64,000 bases of DNA from Amblyomma americanum (Eukaryota > Arthropoda > Arachnida > Ixodida > Ixodidae): assembly GCF_052857255.1 (NCBI RefSeq), contig NC_135505.1, positions 28,643,999-28,707,998 on the forward strand, written 5' to 3'. A model generated the notes under the pieces. It did not search any database and was not told the origin of the DNA. It saw nothing but the letters and a program-made list of their open reading frames with translations. Numbering within the stretch: position 1 is the first letter of the stretch; each line of letters opens with the position of its first letter. This document shows, in pieces, positions 1 to 10,148 of the stretch. Made by a program: the position numbers and the translations under genes.

Positions 1-233
1 GTGCTGCCAGCGTCGGCGTTTTGAGAATTATTTCTTGCTGCGTTCGCCAGCTGGCATAAAATGAGTCATGTTTGCCATGTGCAGAACGATAAATTCGCCT
101 GAGAGAATAGTTAAGTTCCAGCTATAGCATACACCGCGAAAAGCTGCGAGTTTGCAGTTCAAGGTGGCAACAAAAAGTATTGGCGCCAATGAAAGACGGA
201 GATACTGTAGAAGCTTGGGGAAGTTGGTGTGAC
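1..233. other. unassigned intergenic DNA
   Basis: I see no coding, RNA or repeat signature here. The stretch ends where the left arm of the fold-back repeat begins. Confidence 0.4.
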
Positions 234-883
234 ATTGTTTTCCAGCAGCGCAGGGGACAAAGCACGAGACAAGTGCACAGACACGGCGCCGAACTTACAA
301 CTGGTTTTGTTGAGGCGATTTTTACTTCTTAAAGACAGTTGCTACCAATCTGAAATGAAAAAAATACAGATACACAAAATGGCGGGAATGACAGCTCCTG
401 AGCATAGGGCTACAGTGGCACAAGACCAGCTGCTCGCATTTTCCTATTATCATCAAGAAAACGCAGCTAATTTACAGACGGAGCTATTAAGGCAGCGCTT
501 ACGCATTCATCTTTGGTAATCTTTCATCTTATCATCTTTGAATCTATTAATCTTTGAGTCTATGGATTTCATGGGCTAGAAGCACATGAAATCCATAGAC
601 TCAAAGATGGATGCGTAAGCGTTGCCTCAATAGCTCTGCCTGTAAAAGAACTGCATTTTCTTGATGACAATAGAAAAACGTGTGGAGCTGGTCTTGTGCA
701 ACTGTAGGCCTGTGCACAGGAACTGTCATTCTCGCCGTAATGTGTATCTGCGTTTTTATCATTTGAGATTGGTTTCCACTGTATTTAAGAAGTGGAAATA
801 GTCTCACTAAAACCAGTTCTGAGCTCAAAGCCGTGTCTGCGCACTTGTCTCGTCCTTTGTCTGTTGCGCTGCTGGAAAACAAC
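234..883. repeat. long imperfect inverted repeat (fold-back)
   Basis: The left arm (about 234-573) and right arm (about 585-883) are reverse complements of each other with many substitutions and small indels. The innermost 23 bases, 551-573 against 585-607, pair perfectly around an 11-base loop. The left arm carries about 35 extra bases rich in ATCTTTG repeats just outside the perfect stem. Both arms have an open frame of about 93-96 codons reading toward the loop, with related products ending LLRQRLRIHL. The differences between the arms change amino acids freely, so I read this as a MITE-like or fold-back repeat rather than a gene pair. Confidence 0.7.
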
Positions 884-2507
884 GAAAGACGACCTCAAGG
901 GCAGAATCGCAGCGCATCGCTATGACGAACAAGTTGATAGTTCAGCAAGCATCAAGTTTTGTCAAGCGCGACGCTTCCCAAGTGTCATAGGCCCATTGTG
1001 TTGACAACTACTAGTAACAAAATTTGGTGTATTTTCCAAAAAAAAAAAAAAACGTTGCAACGCGGAAGCAATCGCGCCTGCGCGCACCGTAAATAAAACT
1101 AAAACGGAGGAGAAGGAACCCCGAAGAGCGCGCAACCTTGCGTGTGCTGTTGCCCTTTCTACTCTGCGCGCCTGTGCGGCGCCAAAGGGAACATGGCCGC
1201 GCGCGCCGTCGATTGGTCGAGAACCTCCGAGTGATTTCTGCTCATTGTCGACGGAGAGGGCATAGCCTTGAGGATGCTGATTGATGCCCTCTCCCCTTCG
1301 ATCTCGTGCCGGCGGCTTCACATCGCGAGAAGAACCCAGAAAGTTCTCGAAACCGGCTTTTTCGCTTGACCAGTGGAGTCGCGTTGCCGGCGCGAGAAGG
1401 AAATTGTGCAGTTGATAATGTTTCTATGTGCGCAACTGCCTTGGCGCGAAGCGCGATTAGACGCGGACCGTTTACCGCTGTCTGTCAGCCCGAGCCGCCG
1501 TTTAAGCTTCAGAGAAGCGCGCCCGCTCGACTCCCGTGGCCACACCACTCGCCCAGCTACGGACCAGCGAGGGAGCGTGCGCCATCCAGCGGGACGGCAG
1601 GGTCGTGCTCCTCAGGTCGTCGGACGGTCGCAGTGCGAGGTGAACAAATTTTGTTTTGCTTGTTCGCCTCTCTGTTGTGCTAGTGCTCTCCAGGTGTAAA
1701 GCTTTTGTTTATTCTAATCTCTCTCGGCTGTCACTTTGCAGGAGTTGCATTGTATCGTAAATCACTTTGTATGTGCTCGTACAAGTGATAGTGAAATATT
1801 CTGTATCGTCTCTTTGCAGTACAAACTTAGTTTTGTTTTTGAGCCTTTGGCTTCGACCCGTTCTCTGGCTTGCGACCGGCGAAAGCTGGGTACCAAACGA
1901 CCAATCCCCTTTTCACTTGGTAGCTAGTCTCCGGTTGAGCTTGCCACGCTGAGTCGAGGGCATCTCCTTTGTGACCGAGACCGCTAGCCCCACACGCTCT
2001 AAAGGTGTCTGGGAGTGCAAGCATAAGTGCACAAAGAGGTGACACTATTCAATAATTCTTAACCAGCCTACTAGTTAGCACGTCGTACCTCTATCTGGTG
2101 CGCTACATCGGTGAGAAATCTATTCCGAAAGAAGCGTTCTTCTAACCCAAAAAGCCTATTTTTAAAACTTGGCGAACATGTTTGGTGAAGTGCCCAGTCT
2201 GTCGTGGTGTGCCCCACTCATTACTGGCCGCTAAAACAATAAATGAAATAAAAAAACTGCATTTTATTTGCAAAACAGCTGCTTGAAATTGTTGCATTTA
2301 CAACATTTTGAAAACTGTTGAAATGCGGAGTAATAATCAGCACAATTTTTGCCGGAATTCTATAAACGAGCTAAAGGAAAATTTCATGAACGATAACGAC
2401 GACGAAGTCAAAAATTCTAATGTGTCTTCGCGCCATAGATGGAAATTGATGAAGACGACAATGAGTAATGCACAGCGCGAGAGTGCGTTTAACACGAGAC
2501 ATGCTCG
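884..2507. other. unassigned region with GC-rich segment
   Basis: No protein family was recognised on either strand. A run of 14 A lies near 1039-1052. Bases 1070-1650 are GC- and CpG-rich and give several overlapping frames without recognisable domains, which is typical of composition-driven open frames. AG dinucleotides after pyrimidine tracts near 1741 and 1819 could be splice acceptors, but no exon could be tied to them. Confidence 0.3.
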
Positions 2508-2631
2508 GCTGCCTATGTACATTATATTTAATTAACTGTTTAGGAACATAATGTCAGTGTAATAAATCGCTGCCTATGTACATTATATTTAATTAACTGT
2601 TTAGGAACATAATGTCAGTGTAATAAATCGC
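2508..2631. repeat. two-copy 61-bp tandem duplication
   Basis: The unit beginning GCTGCCTATGTACATTATAT at 2508 is repeated without a visible difference from 2569. Identity of the two copies suggests a recent duplication or an assembly artefact. Confidence 0.9.
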
Positions 2632-3378
2632 ATACTTGAAAAATATATTAGGGCACCTAAGCAATTTTTATAACGTGTAAAATCGAGAGCCCTGCTTGTC
2701 GCTTAGTGCGTCGTTAAGTAGCCGGCGGGGACTTGGGGGGTGAACGTTGCTTCGCTGCAGCAGCTCACTGGGCTGCGTTGCTATGGTTTCGTCCTTCATC
2801 GGCAGTGAACTACTGCCTCCGGCCATGCATTGCTGTCTCGCGTGATGATATAGGCGCGAGCGATTGATCTTGGACGATGAAGACTCCACAGCTGCTCAAC
2901 CTCACTCTCGAAAAGCTGAGGACACACCGACAGCGGCGGCAGGGACTTTGCCACTTCTGTAATCTCAATCCGCGTCCACATGAAAACGACAGTGGCGCAT
3001 CGTATTTCCTAGCCTTTCTCGCGGAGACACGCCACACTTTACGTTTACTGCATCAGCGAAATAGACAGTAGCAGCTTTTACATGAATGCGAGAGCAGCGA
3101 ATCAAATGGACTTTTGTAGAGCGTAACATTTATGTAAACAGCGATAATGTGCTAGAAAAGCGAGTCGCATCAATGCGCCAGGCGGAGTTCAATTGACAAT
3201 GACAAAGCGACTACCACGGTGATCGGCAGCCGGTCTGGTGGTGCCCTTCCTTCTCCATGGTGTGACAATCCAATACTCCCCCCAGCCGGATAACAAAGCA
3301 GATCAAAGAAATGCCATGCGCTACTGTCGCATGCCATTCCAACGCGGCTAGTGTCTTCTCTCGCAGTTCATGCAGCGG
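2632..3378. other. unassigned DNA upstream of the first LTR
   Basis: Short open frames occur on both strands but none shows a recognisable domain. No tRNA or SINE signature was seen. Confidence 0.3.
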
Positions 3379-4195
3379 TGTTGTGCTCGCGCTTCCTTCC
3401 TGCTGTTGAGTTCGGCGAATTTGGACATGGGGAGGATTCCCTGAGGACCACCGCGAGGGTCGGTGAGCCCTCTGGTGGAGACGGGCCTGCTGGAATGCCG
3501 GAAGCAGCGATGATAATAGCGTCCCCACGTGTTCGTTCCGGTCCTCATAAAAAGAACAAGATCAGTGTTGCCCTCTTCAGTCACGCTGAAGTTGAACAAT
3601 TGCCCGAGTGCCGCCCCTTCGACAGAGGTTCCGCTTCCAGTCATCAGTACAAGGTCTTTCAACCCCTGCTGGGAGACAGCCTGCATTCCTGTTTCACGCA
3701 GGCGCCTTCCGGGTCCACATGGGCGCGGTCCGGACACATGCGCGCGCCCACCTGGAGGCCGCGTGGACGACAACGTGACCGGGTCCTGTTCCCTTTCCAT
3801 CGACCGAGCTGCTGCGAGAGAACATCAGGACCGCCCTGCCTTGGGTGGTACCATCAGTGCCATCGTGTGATTGGACATCATTATTCGAACTTTATTCCCC
3901 AGCTAGGGATATGGGGAATACGAAGAATATTTAAGAAGCTGCTGGTTTCGTACCAGAGGAGAGCCCCCCTTTTGAGAGACACCCTTTGCTGGGAGAGACT
4001 CCCGACTGCTAGAAGCTCTCTTTACTGAGAAGCACTCTCAATTGTCCTACTTGTACATTATGTAAATAGTCTTTGTATAATGTTTTTCCACGTTTTCTTC
4101 CTCCGATCGTCCTTCTCTCTTCTCCTGCCCAGTCACGCTACCTGAATCCCAACATTTGGTGGCACCGGTGGGGTGTTGCTACCTGAATCCCAACA
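3379..4195 (+). repeat. 5' LTR of gypsy element 1
   Basis: It begins TGTTG and ends CAACA, matching the TG..CA rule with five-base inverted ends. It aligns throughout with 8981-9786, with scattered substitutions and small indels. An AT-rich TATA-like stretch (GAATATTTAAG) lies near 3924. The 3' end contains a 41-bp direct duplication: GCTACCTGAATCCCAACA occurs at 4137-4154 and again at 4178-4195, separated by a primer-binding-site-like sequence. Confidence 0.85.
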
Positions 4196-4217
4196 ACTGG
4201 ATGGCAGTTGTGGGACG
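4196..4217 (+). other. putative primer-binding site of gypsy element 1
   Basis: Directly after the last CAACA of the 5' LTR lies ACTGGATGGCAGTTGTGGGA. It has the TGG-plus-acceptor-stem plus GTGGGA layout expected for the complement of a tRNA 3' end. Similar sequences lie inside both LTRs (4155-4175 and 9745-9766). The priming tRNA was not identified. Confidence 0.55.
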
Positions 4218-4438
4218 TCCACGTGAAGTTACCGGCTCCAACGGACCTCGGCAGCTGTGGGACTGACGGCCGTCAGCTATACCTTGGCAGGGTGAGTGCC
4301 CAATGTTTTCCGTTCATTTCAGACCGTACTAGCACAGGCAGATGCTAGGTGCGGATTACTGTTGTCTGGGAAATTGATTTAGGGAAACTGTTTTGTCCAC
4401 TTCAAGCTAGGGCTTTTGTTTAGTGGGCTGGCTAACGC

Positions 4439-5565
4439 ATGATGGAACTCACGATGGAGAAGTTAAAAGTGCAGGAGCTGCTCGAAATTTGCCAGGAGCT
4501 GGGGATTTCGCTACGTTCTGCGAAAAGAAAAAACGAAATGCTCGAGGTTATGCGGCAGGATGAGGTGACTGTTCGACGAGGCTTGGGAAAAGATTGTTGG
4601 ACGCAAAGAAGAGCACAAAATAGAGAGTTGTGTGAGGAGAAAGAAAAAGAAGAGCTTCGGTTGGCTCAAGAGAGACGGGAGGTCCATGAGGCAGTGGAAA
4701 AAGCGAGAGAACATGCTCGAAAATTGAAGGAGCTCGAAATCGCGTCAAACGGAGGGAATATGGCGCGTCTTAGCCCTGTAACTTCGGTAGAGCAGCAAGG
4801 GAGGAAGAGATTGCAGCTCTCACCATACCGCGTGGGAGGCGATATTGCACTCGTTTTGGTAAATTTGGAACGTGCATGCGGGAAGGTGCACATGGACAAG
4901 AGCGCTTGGTCGGAGAAGTCACTTCCTCTCCTTCCGTGCGAGGCGGCTGTAGTGGTGGCTCGCCTCTCACGGGAAGAGTGCGATGACTACGAGAAGGTAA
5001 AGAGCGCACTGCTTAGGATGTACCAGCTTTCTGCTGAAGCCTTTAGGCAGCGATTCAGGTAGGCAAAGAAAGGCGGAGAGTCGCATACTGACTTCGCGTG
5101 CCGGCTTAAAATCAACTTAAGCGAGTGGCGTAATTCCGCTGAGGTGCACGGAAGTCATGACAAGGTACTGGAGTACATCGCACTAGAGCAGTACTATAGC
5201 GCGATTCCAGATCTGAGGATATGGCTGCAAGATAGGCTAACAGATATAGACCTAGACAAAGAGGCACAGCTCGCAGACGAGTATAACGTTCGCCGAAGCC
5301 TCCAAAGCAAGGCAGGCTACGATAACAGGTTAGGAAAGGGAGGAATCTATTTAATGAGAATCCCCGAACGAAGGGTGCCACCAGCGCGTCGAGCTTGCCG
5401 AACAGAGGAAGCGGGATCAAAAGGAGGAGGTAGCGAAAATAGATTGAGTCACCCAAATCTGCCGATTCTCCGAAACAGCAGGCACCTAGAAATCGCGCGT
5501 TTGAAGCACGAAAGCCCATTGTCTGCTATAATTGCAACAAGGATGGTCACATCTCATTGAACTGC
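4439..5565 (+). pseudogene. gag: gag of gypsy element 1
   Basis: Gag forms the particle that packages element RNA. The frame opens at ATG 4439 with a charged, helical N-terminal region (KVQELLEICQELGISLRSAK), runs 207 codons to a TAG at 5060-5062, and continues in the same frame with gag-like sequence (residues reading SHTDFACRLKINLSEW and LADEYNVRRSL) to about 5350. The frame then shifts. A CCHC zinc knuckle of the form C-X2-C-X4-H-X4-C (CYNCNKDGHISLNC) is intact at about 5524-5565. The start was chosen because it gives the longest gag-like N-terminus and lies about 240 bases after the LTR. One nonsense codon and at least one frameshift make it non-functional. Confidence 0.8.
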
Positions 5566-5811
5566 AAACAGCAAAACATGGCGTTCGCGAGCATGCGAGA
5601 CTCGGAGGAAAACCTTAAATTGCTGGAGCCATACATGCGGAACGTGGTGATAAATGGCAAGAAATTCAGAGCACGGCGGGATTCAGCGGCTACCATGAAT
5701 GTTGCTCAGCCGTCCTGTGTTTTCTCCACGGACTACACCGGCGAATGCGCCTGGATTAAGCAGCTCGTCTATAGCGAAGATGACTCTAGAGGGGGACTTT
5801 TCGCAGGCTAG
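5566..5811 (+). pseudogene. protease-region remnant of gypsy element 1
   Basis: The frame that carries the zinc knuckle continues to a stop at 5811. About 40 residues after the knuckle it contains RRDSAATMNV, which sits where the D-[ST]-G/A-A aspartic protease active site is expected. The family motif is usually DTGA or DTAA, so the serine is a variant. The rest of the protease fold (flap, ILG motif) is not clearly visible before the stop, so this is a partial or decayed domain. It cleaves the polyprotein in functional relatives. Confidence 0.55.
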
Positions 5812-6224
5812 ACACAGCAGCGGCAGTTAGCGCAAACTTGCCGACACACTTGCCCTACCTGTTTTCGAACAAATCCGAGCAGCTGCCGAAGGAGAACGGT
5901 CTCTCTTTAACCTCTGACTTGGCTTGCATGGCGCTAACACATTCTCGAGCGCGAGAGCTCAAAAGAAACTCGACTGCACTCCGATAAGTGAGCAGGTACC
6001 GAACCATTCTCCGGACCAGCCGGGGGGTCCTTGCAGGAAAACTGATCCGTCTAAACCGCATGAGCATGTCCATGAAGGTGTTCCCGAACCAGCGGTAGCT
6101 CATGAAATCCAAGGAACTGCCGATTCCGTAGAGAACGGGCAAACAGGAACCAACGCGTAGGGTTCGACATTAACACGTGCTTCGACTTGTTGGGAGAAGT
6201 TGACTAAGGTTGACTGGAAAGCAC
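5812..6224 (+). other. decayed linker between protease and integrase
   Basis: Translations in changing frames give acidic and basic linker-like sequence with no recognised domain. The segment belongs to element 1 by position. Confidence 0.45.
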
Positions 6225-6740
6225 TCATTGCAGAGCAGAAAAGCGACCCATCGTTAAGAGCTCTAAGCAATAATGTGAGAGAGAGAGTCGCCAGAAAGAA
6301 AATCAGCTTTCATGAAAAATCATGCCTTCAGTACCGCAAACACTGCGACTCATAGGGACGCGCATATGAGCAACTCCTGGCGCTTGAGAAGTACCGGCGG
6401 CAGCTTTTAGAGCTCACACACGAAAATGCATGGTTGGGCCACCTGGGCAATAAGAAAGCAAAAGTTACTGGAAAGACTTCCGAAAACCAAACACCTCTTG
6501 GTATCAAACGCCAGAGCAGCGCAGTCACTATTTAAAGTATACTACGACAAATCTGCACTCAAGCGCACCTTTCAATCTGTCGACCAGGTGATGTTGCTGC
6601 GTCCGTCAAAAAGGAACAAGCTTGAGGTGCAATGGAAAGGGCCAGCTAAGGTGGTGTCGAAGCTTTCCCACACCAACTATGAGATAAAATTTAAGAACAA
6701 ACACAATCGAATAATCCACAGTAATTTGATGAAGCCTTAT
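6225..6740 (+). pseudogene. integrase remnant lacking the catalytic core
   Basis: Integrase inserts element cDNA into the genome. From about 6225 the translation resembles the region leading into the integrase zinc-binding domain, ending with EKYRRQLLELTHENAWLGHL (6390-6445), which supplies the two histidines of the HHCC domain. The CXXC half and the D,D-35-E core are absent: within about 60 bases the sequence passes to integrase C-terminal sequence (QVMLLRPSKRNKLEVQWKGP, about 6588-6647), the GPY-type chromatin/DNA-binding module. The N- and C-terminal pieces are in different frames. The C-terminal module runs on without a stop into the RT, showing that integrase precedes RT in this element. 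Confidence 0.8.
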
Positions 6741-8254
6741 ATACAGCGTCAGGCCATGGTTAGCATGGCGCTGAACATGCCAGAGCAAGAGATCTCAGAC
6801 ATACCTTATGTCCCACATGAGGACGAGCAAGCAGCGAGTGAGCTGCTAAATTCAATCGACAGGAAGCCACGTTTGACGGAAAGTCAACGAGCAGACATGA
6901 AGAACGTCGTCTGCGAGTTTGAGGCGGTGTTTTCAAACAAGCCAGGAAAAACAACTCTCATCGAACACGACATTCAGCTGTCCAACGAACAGCCGATCAG
7001 GAGCAAACCGTACCGTGTCTCTCCAAGACAAAAGGAAATCATTGAGACAGAGATCCGCCGTATGTGCGAACTTGACGTCATAGTGCCCTGCGAAAGTAAC
7101 TATACGTCACCAATCGTTACTGTAGAGGTTCCAGGCAAGGATCCTAGATCTTTCGTGGACTACCGGAGACTGAATTCAATCACAGTGGACCAGACCTACC
7201 CCATTCCGAACATCGAGGAGAGGGTTGAAACAGTCGCTAAATCAGAATATATATATCCACACTAGATTTTGTTCGTGCTTACTGGCACGTGCCACTCACT
7301 GAGCGCTATAGCAGGTACGCAGCATTCGTGTCCCCCGCGGATACGTTTCGCCCTGTAATGTTGAGCTTAGGCTTGAAAAATGCTTCGTACTCGTTTTCAA
7401 AGTTAATGGGCAAAATGCTCCGGGGACTTGCAGATTTCGCTCTCCCCTACCTTGACGACGTGTCCGTTTTCTCACAAAACTAGGAGGAGCACATTGAACA
7501 CCTGCGTATTGTGTTGAGCCGACTGCTTGAGGCTGGTTTAATGGTCAGGGCGGGAAAATGCCACCTGGGGTGCGCCGAAGTGAACTATCTTGGGCACGTA
7601 TTTGGACGAGGCCAATGCAGACCTGCAGAAATTAAAGTGGCTGCCGTGGTGGAGTACCGTCGCCCAACCACAAAATCTCAACTCAGGGCTTTTCTTGGCC
7701 TAGCAAGATATTATCAGCATTATGTGAAGGGCTACTCTGATTTAGCCAACCCCCTGACCGACGCGCTGAGAAAAAATGAGCCTTCCAATCTTTCTTGGCA
7801 CCAAAAGAAAGAGAAGGCATTTCAGAGTCTGAAAACGGCCCTAAGCGAACGCCCAATACTTGCAGCGACAGATTTCTCGGAACCCTTTATCATACAATGT
7901 GATGCCAACGACCGCGGGTTAGGCGCTATTCTTTGCCAGGAAAGCGATGGCAGGCACACACGGCCTGTCCTTTACATGAGCCGCAAGCTCAGCACGGGGG
8001 AAGAGGCGTATAGCACGTCTGAAAAAGAATGCGCATGCCTTGTTTGGGCTATAGACAAACTGATATGCTACGTCTCCGGGTCCCGTTTCACAGTAGAAAC
8101 GGACGATTGCCCTTTGACTTGGCTGCACAATATGTCGCCCAAAAATGGTCGTCTACTGAGGTGTAGCCTGGCACTCCAGCACCACAGCTTCGAGGTTCGC
8201 TACAAGAAAGGCAAGCTCCACACAAATGCCGACGGGCTAAGCCGAGCCTTTTAG
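6741..8254 (+). pseudogene. pol: reverse transcriptase and RNase H of gypsy element 1
   Basis: RT copies the genomic RNA and RNase H removes it. The frame open from 6426 contains the RT entry region (IRSKPYRVSPRQKEIIETEI, VDYRRLNSITVDQTYPIPNI) to a frameshift near 7250. It resumes with PLTERYSRYAAF and the catalytic YLDD box (LPYLDDVSVF, about 7445-7475), then a TAG at 7481-7483. From 7511 the frame is open again for 247 codons: RT thumb (YLGHVFGRG), then RNase H with IIQCDANDRGLGAILCQ, SEKECACLVWA and FTVETDDCPLTW. It ends at 8254 with the usual RNase H terminus (NADGLSRAF) and a stop. Nothing resembling integrase follows. Confidence 0.88.
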
Positions 8255-8980
8255 CTGGTAAAGATTTTACCAAAATGGGATGTCCCACAAAATTTTAGTT
8301 TTGAAGATTTATTTCATATTCTCTTCCTAATGCAGCGCGTATATCTCCAACTTTCTTTGCAGTAATGTTGTTCATAATCAGGAAACATATCTAGGAGTAG
8401 GTTTTCCTTATTTCGGCTAAGGATAAGCAAAAGCGAGTGGTGTAACGTGCCTTGACTCTGAGGTATTGGGGCGGGAAAAATTGAACGCCACGTCGGTCAA
8501 AGGTAGTCACCTATTCTCATGATGTGTGCCCTCTAAGCACCAACCTGATTTTATTTAGCGAATTTTTTCCCCTTCCAAGTGCGCCTCGAGCGAGAGCACA
8601 CGCCTTGAACAGGTTCCCTGCCTGAACTCCTTGTCGGAAGACACCATGTCTTCATTCAGGCAAAACTTTTGATCTCTTCAAGTTTTATTTGAAGTTTTTT
8701 GCTAAATGCAGTTTTGGCCCTGAGTTTTGGTCTGGCGGAATGAGCGGGTTCTGAGGGCACTTGCTTTTGTAGGGTGTGGTTTGGCATCTGTGATCCCTTT
8801 TGGATAGCATTGCAGAGAATTTCCCAAAACGGCCATCTGACGAGGAGAAGCGATACCGAGCTTCGGCACTGAAGGTCATCAGAAGACTCCGAAAGAGCAT
8901 CTGGTTCCTGGCACGCCCAGTCAGCCGAATTACGTGCGAGCAGTTCCTCTTCCGGGCGCAATATCTGGCGGCGGGGGTGC
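8255..8980 (+). other. 3' untranslated region of gypsy element 1
   Basis: About 0.7 kb between the RNase H stop and the 3' LTR. No env-like frame with signal peptide or membrane segments was seen. A short G-rich run (GGCGGCGGGGG) at about 8967-8977, just before the LTR, may be a weak polypurine tract. Long antisense frames here are not protein-like. Confidence 0.5.
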
Positions 8981-9786
8981 TGTTGTGCTCGCGCTTGCTT
9001 CCTGCTGTTGAGTTCGGCGAATTTGGACATTGGGAGGATTCCCTGAGGACCACCGCGAGGGTGGGTGAGCCCTCTGGGGGAGACGTCGTCGGAATGCCGG
9101 AAGCAATGACTATAATAGCGTCCCCACGTGTTCGTTCCGGTCCCCAGACGACGAAGTACAAGATCAGTGTTGCCCTCTTCAGTCACGCTGGGTTGAACAA
9201 TTGCCCGAGTGCCGCGCCTTCGACAGAGATTCCGCGTCCTGGTCATCAGTAGAAGATCTTTCAACCCCTGCTGGGAGACAGCCTGCATTCCTGTGGCACG
9301 GAGGCGCCTTCCGGGTCCACTTGGGCGCGGTCCGGACACACGTGCGCGCCCACCTGGAGGCCGGGTGGACGACAACGAGCTGTTCCATTTGCCTCGAGCG
9401 AGCTGCGAGAGAACATCAGGACCGCCCTGCCGTTGGTGGTACCATCAGTGCCATCGTGTGTTGGACATCATTCTTCGAACTGTATTCCCCAGCTAGGGAT
9501 CTGGGGAATACGAAGAGTATTTAACGAGCTGCTGGTTTGGTACCAGCGGAGAGCCCCCCTCTTGAGAGATACCCTTTGCTGGAAGAGACTCCCGACTGCT
9601 AAGAAGCTCTCTTTACTGAGAAGCACTCTCAGTTGCCCTACTTGTACATTATGTAAATAGTCTTTGTATAAAGTTCTCCAAGTTTTCTCCCTCCGATCGT
9701 CCTTGTCTCTTCTCCGGCCCAGTCACGCTACCTGAATCCCAACAACTGGTAGCAGCGGTGGGATGCTGCTACCAGAATCCCAAACA
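8981..9786 (+). repeat. 3' LTR of gypsy element 1
   Basis: Aligns from TGTTGTGCTCGCGCTT to the CAAACA end with 3379-4195. It repeats the same 41-bp terminal duplication (GCTACC..GAATCCCAA at 9727-9744 and 9768-9786), so that duplication is part of the LTR. Divergence from the 5' LTR includes several small indels. Confidence 0.85.
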
Positions 9787-10134
9787 GCCACTCGCATCTT
9801 GAGCCTGGTCTGGTGTGTTATTCGAGTGAGGGGGTATATTGTAGCGACTGACTGACTAAAAACTTTATTCGCCGAAGCATATAGAGAGAGGGTGTGGAGC
9901 GGTGCTTAAGGGGCCGTTCCTTACAAACAATAGGTGGGCTCCTCATTGCAGGAGCCCATTGGCTGCAGCTGCGGATCTGGCGCGGCCGACCAAGGCTTTC
10001 TGACTAGCCAGGTCAGACGCCGAACTGGGCCGCCTCCCAGTTCTCCCGGTTAGGGTTGGGCATAGGAAAAAATTGGGGTTGATTGGCATGCCCATACCAT
10101 TTAGAAAACGTCCGAAGACTTTTCCCCACAGTGT

Positions 10135-10148
10135 AGGCACTTCGCTGT
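10135..10148. repeat. left target duplication of Penelope 1
   Basis: AGGCACTTCGCTGT, identical to 11449-11462. It is host LINE sequence: removing one copy restores the LINE zinc-module frame. Confidence 0.9.

Larger units (their letters stand above)
3379..9786 (+). mobile_element. Ty3/gypsy LTR retrotransposon 1, Gmr1-like gene order
   Basis: Two direct repeats of about 0.8 kb (3379-4195 and 8981-9786) flank a plus-strand internal region coding in order for gag with a zinc knuckle, protease, integrase N- and C-terminal parts, reverse transcriptase and RNase H. In most Ty3/gypsy elements integrase follows RNase H. Here the integrase C-terminal region and the RT lie in one uninterrupted frame (6426-7265), and the RNase H frame ends at 8254 with no integrase after it. 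This order is the hallmark of the Gmr1 group. The copy is dead: gag has an in-frame TAG, there are several frameshifts, the integrase core is deleted, and the LTRs have visibly diverged. No convincing target-site duplication is seen next to the LTRs, so the copy may be recombinant or old. Confidence 0.88.

Noticed and set aside
1306..1699. Overlapping plus-strand frames of over 100 codons in a CpG-rich segment
   Set aside because: Composition-driven; two frames overlap with no recognisable domain. A promoter or first exon is possible but unsupported.
8255..8980. env gene of gypsy element 1
   Set aside because: No plus-strand frame with signal peptide, glycosylation-rich ectodomain or membrane segment is present.
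8656..9388. Long minus-strand frames over the 3' LTR of gypsy element 1 (similar ones over the 5' LTR, 3351-4028)
   Set aside because: They lie antisense or out of frame in LTR sequence, change between the two LTR copies, and have no domain.
3379..9786. Target-site duplication for gypsy element 1
   Set aside because: Bases before 3379 and after 9786 do not match over 4-6 positions; no duplication is claimed.
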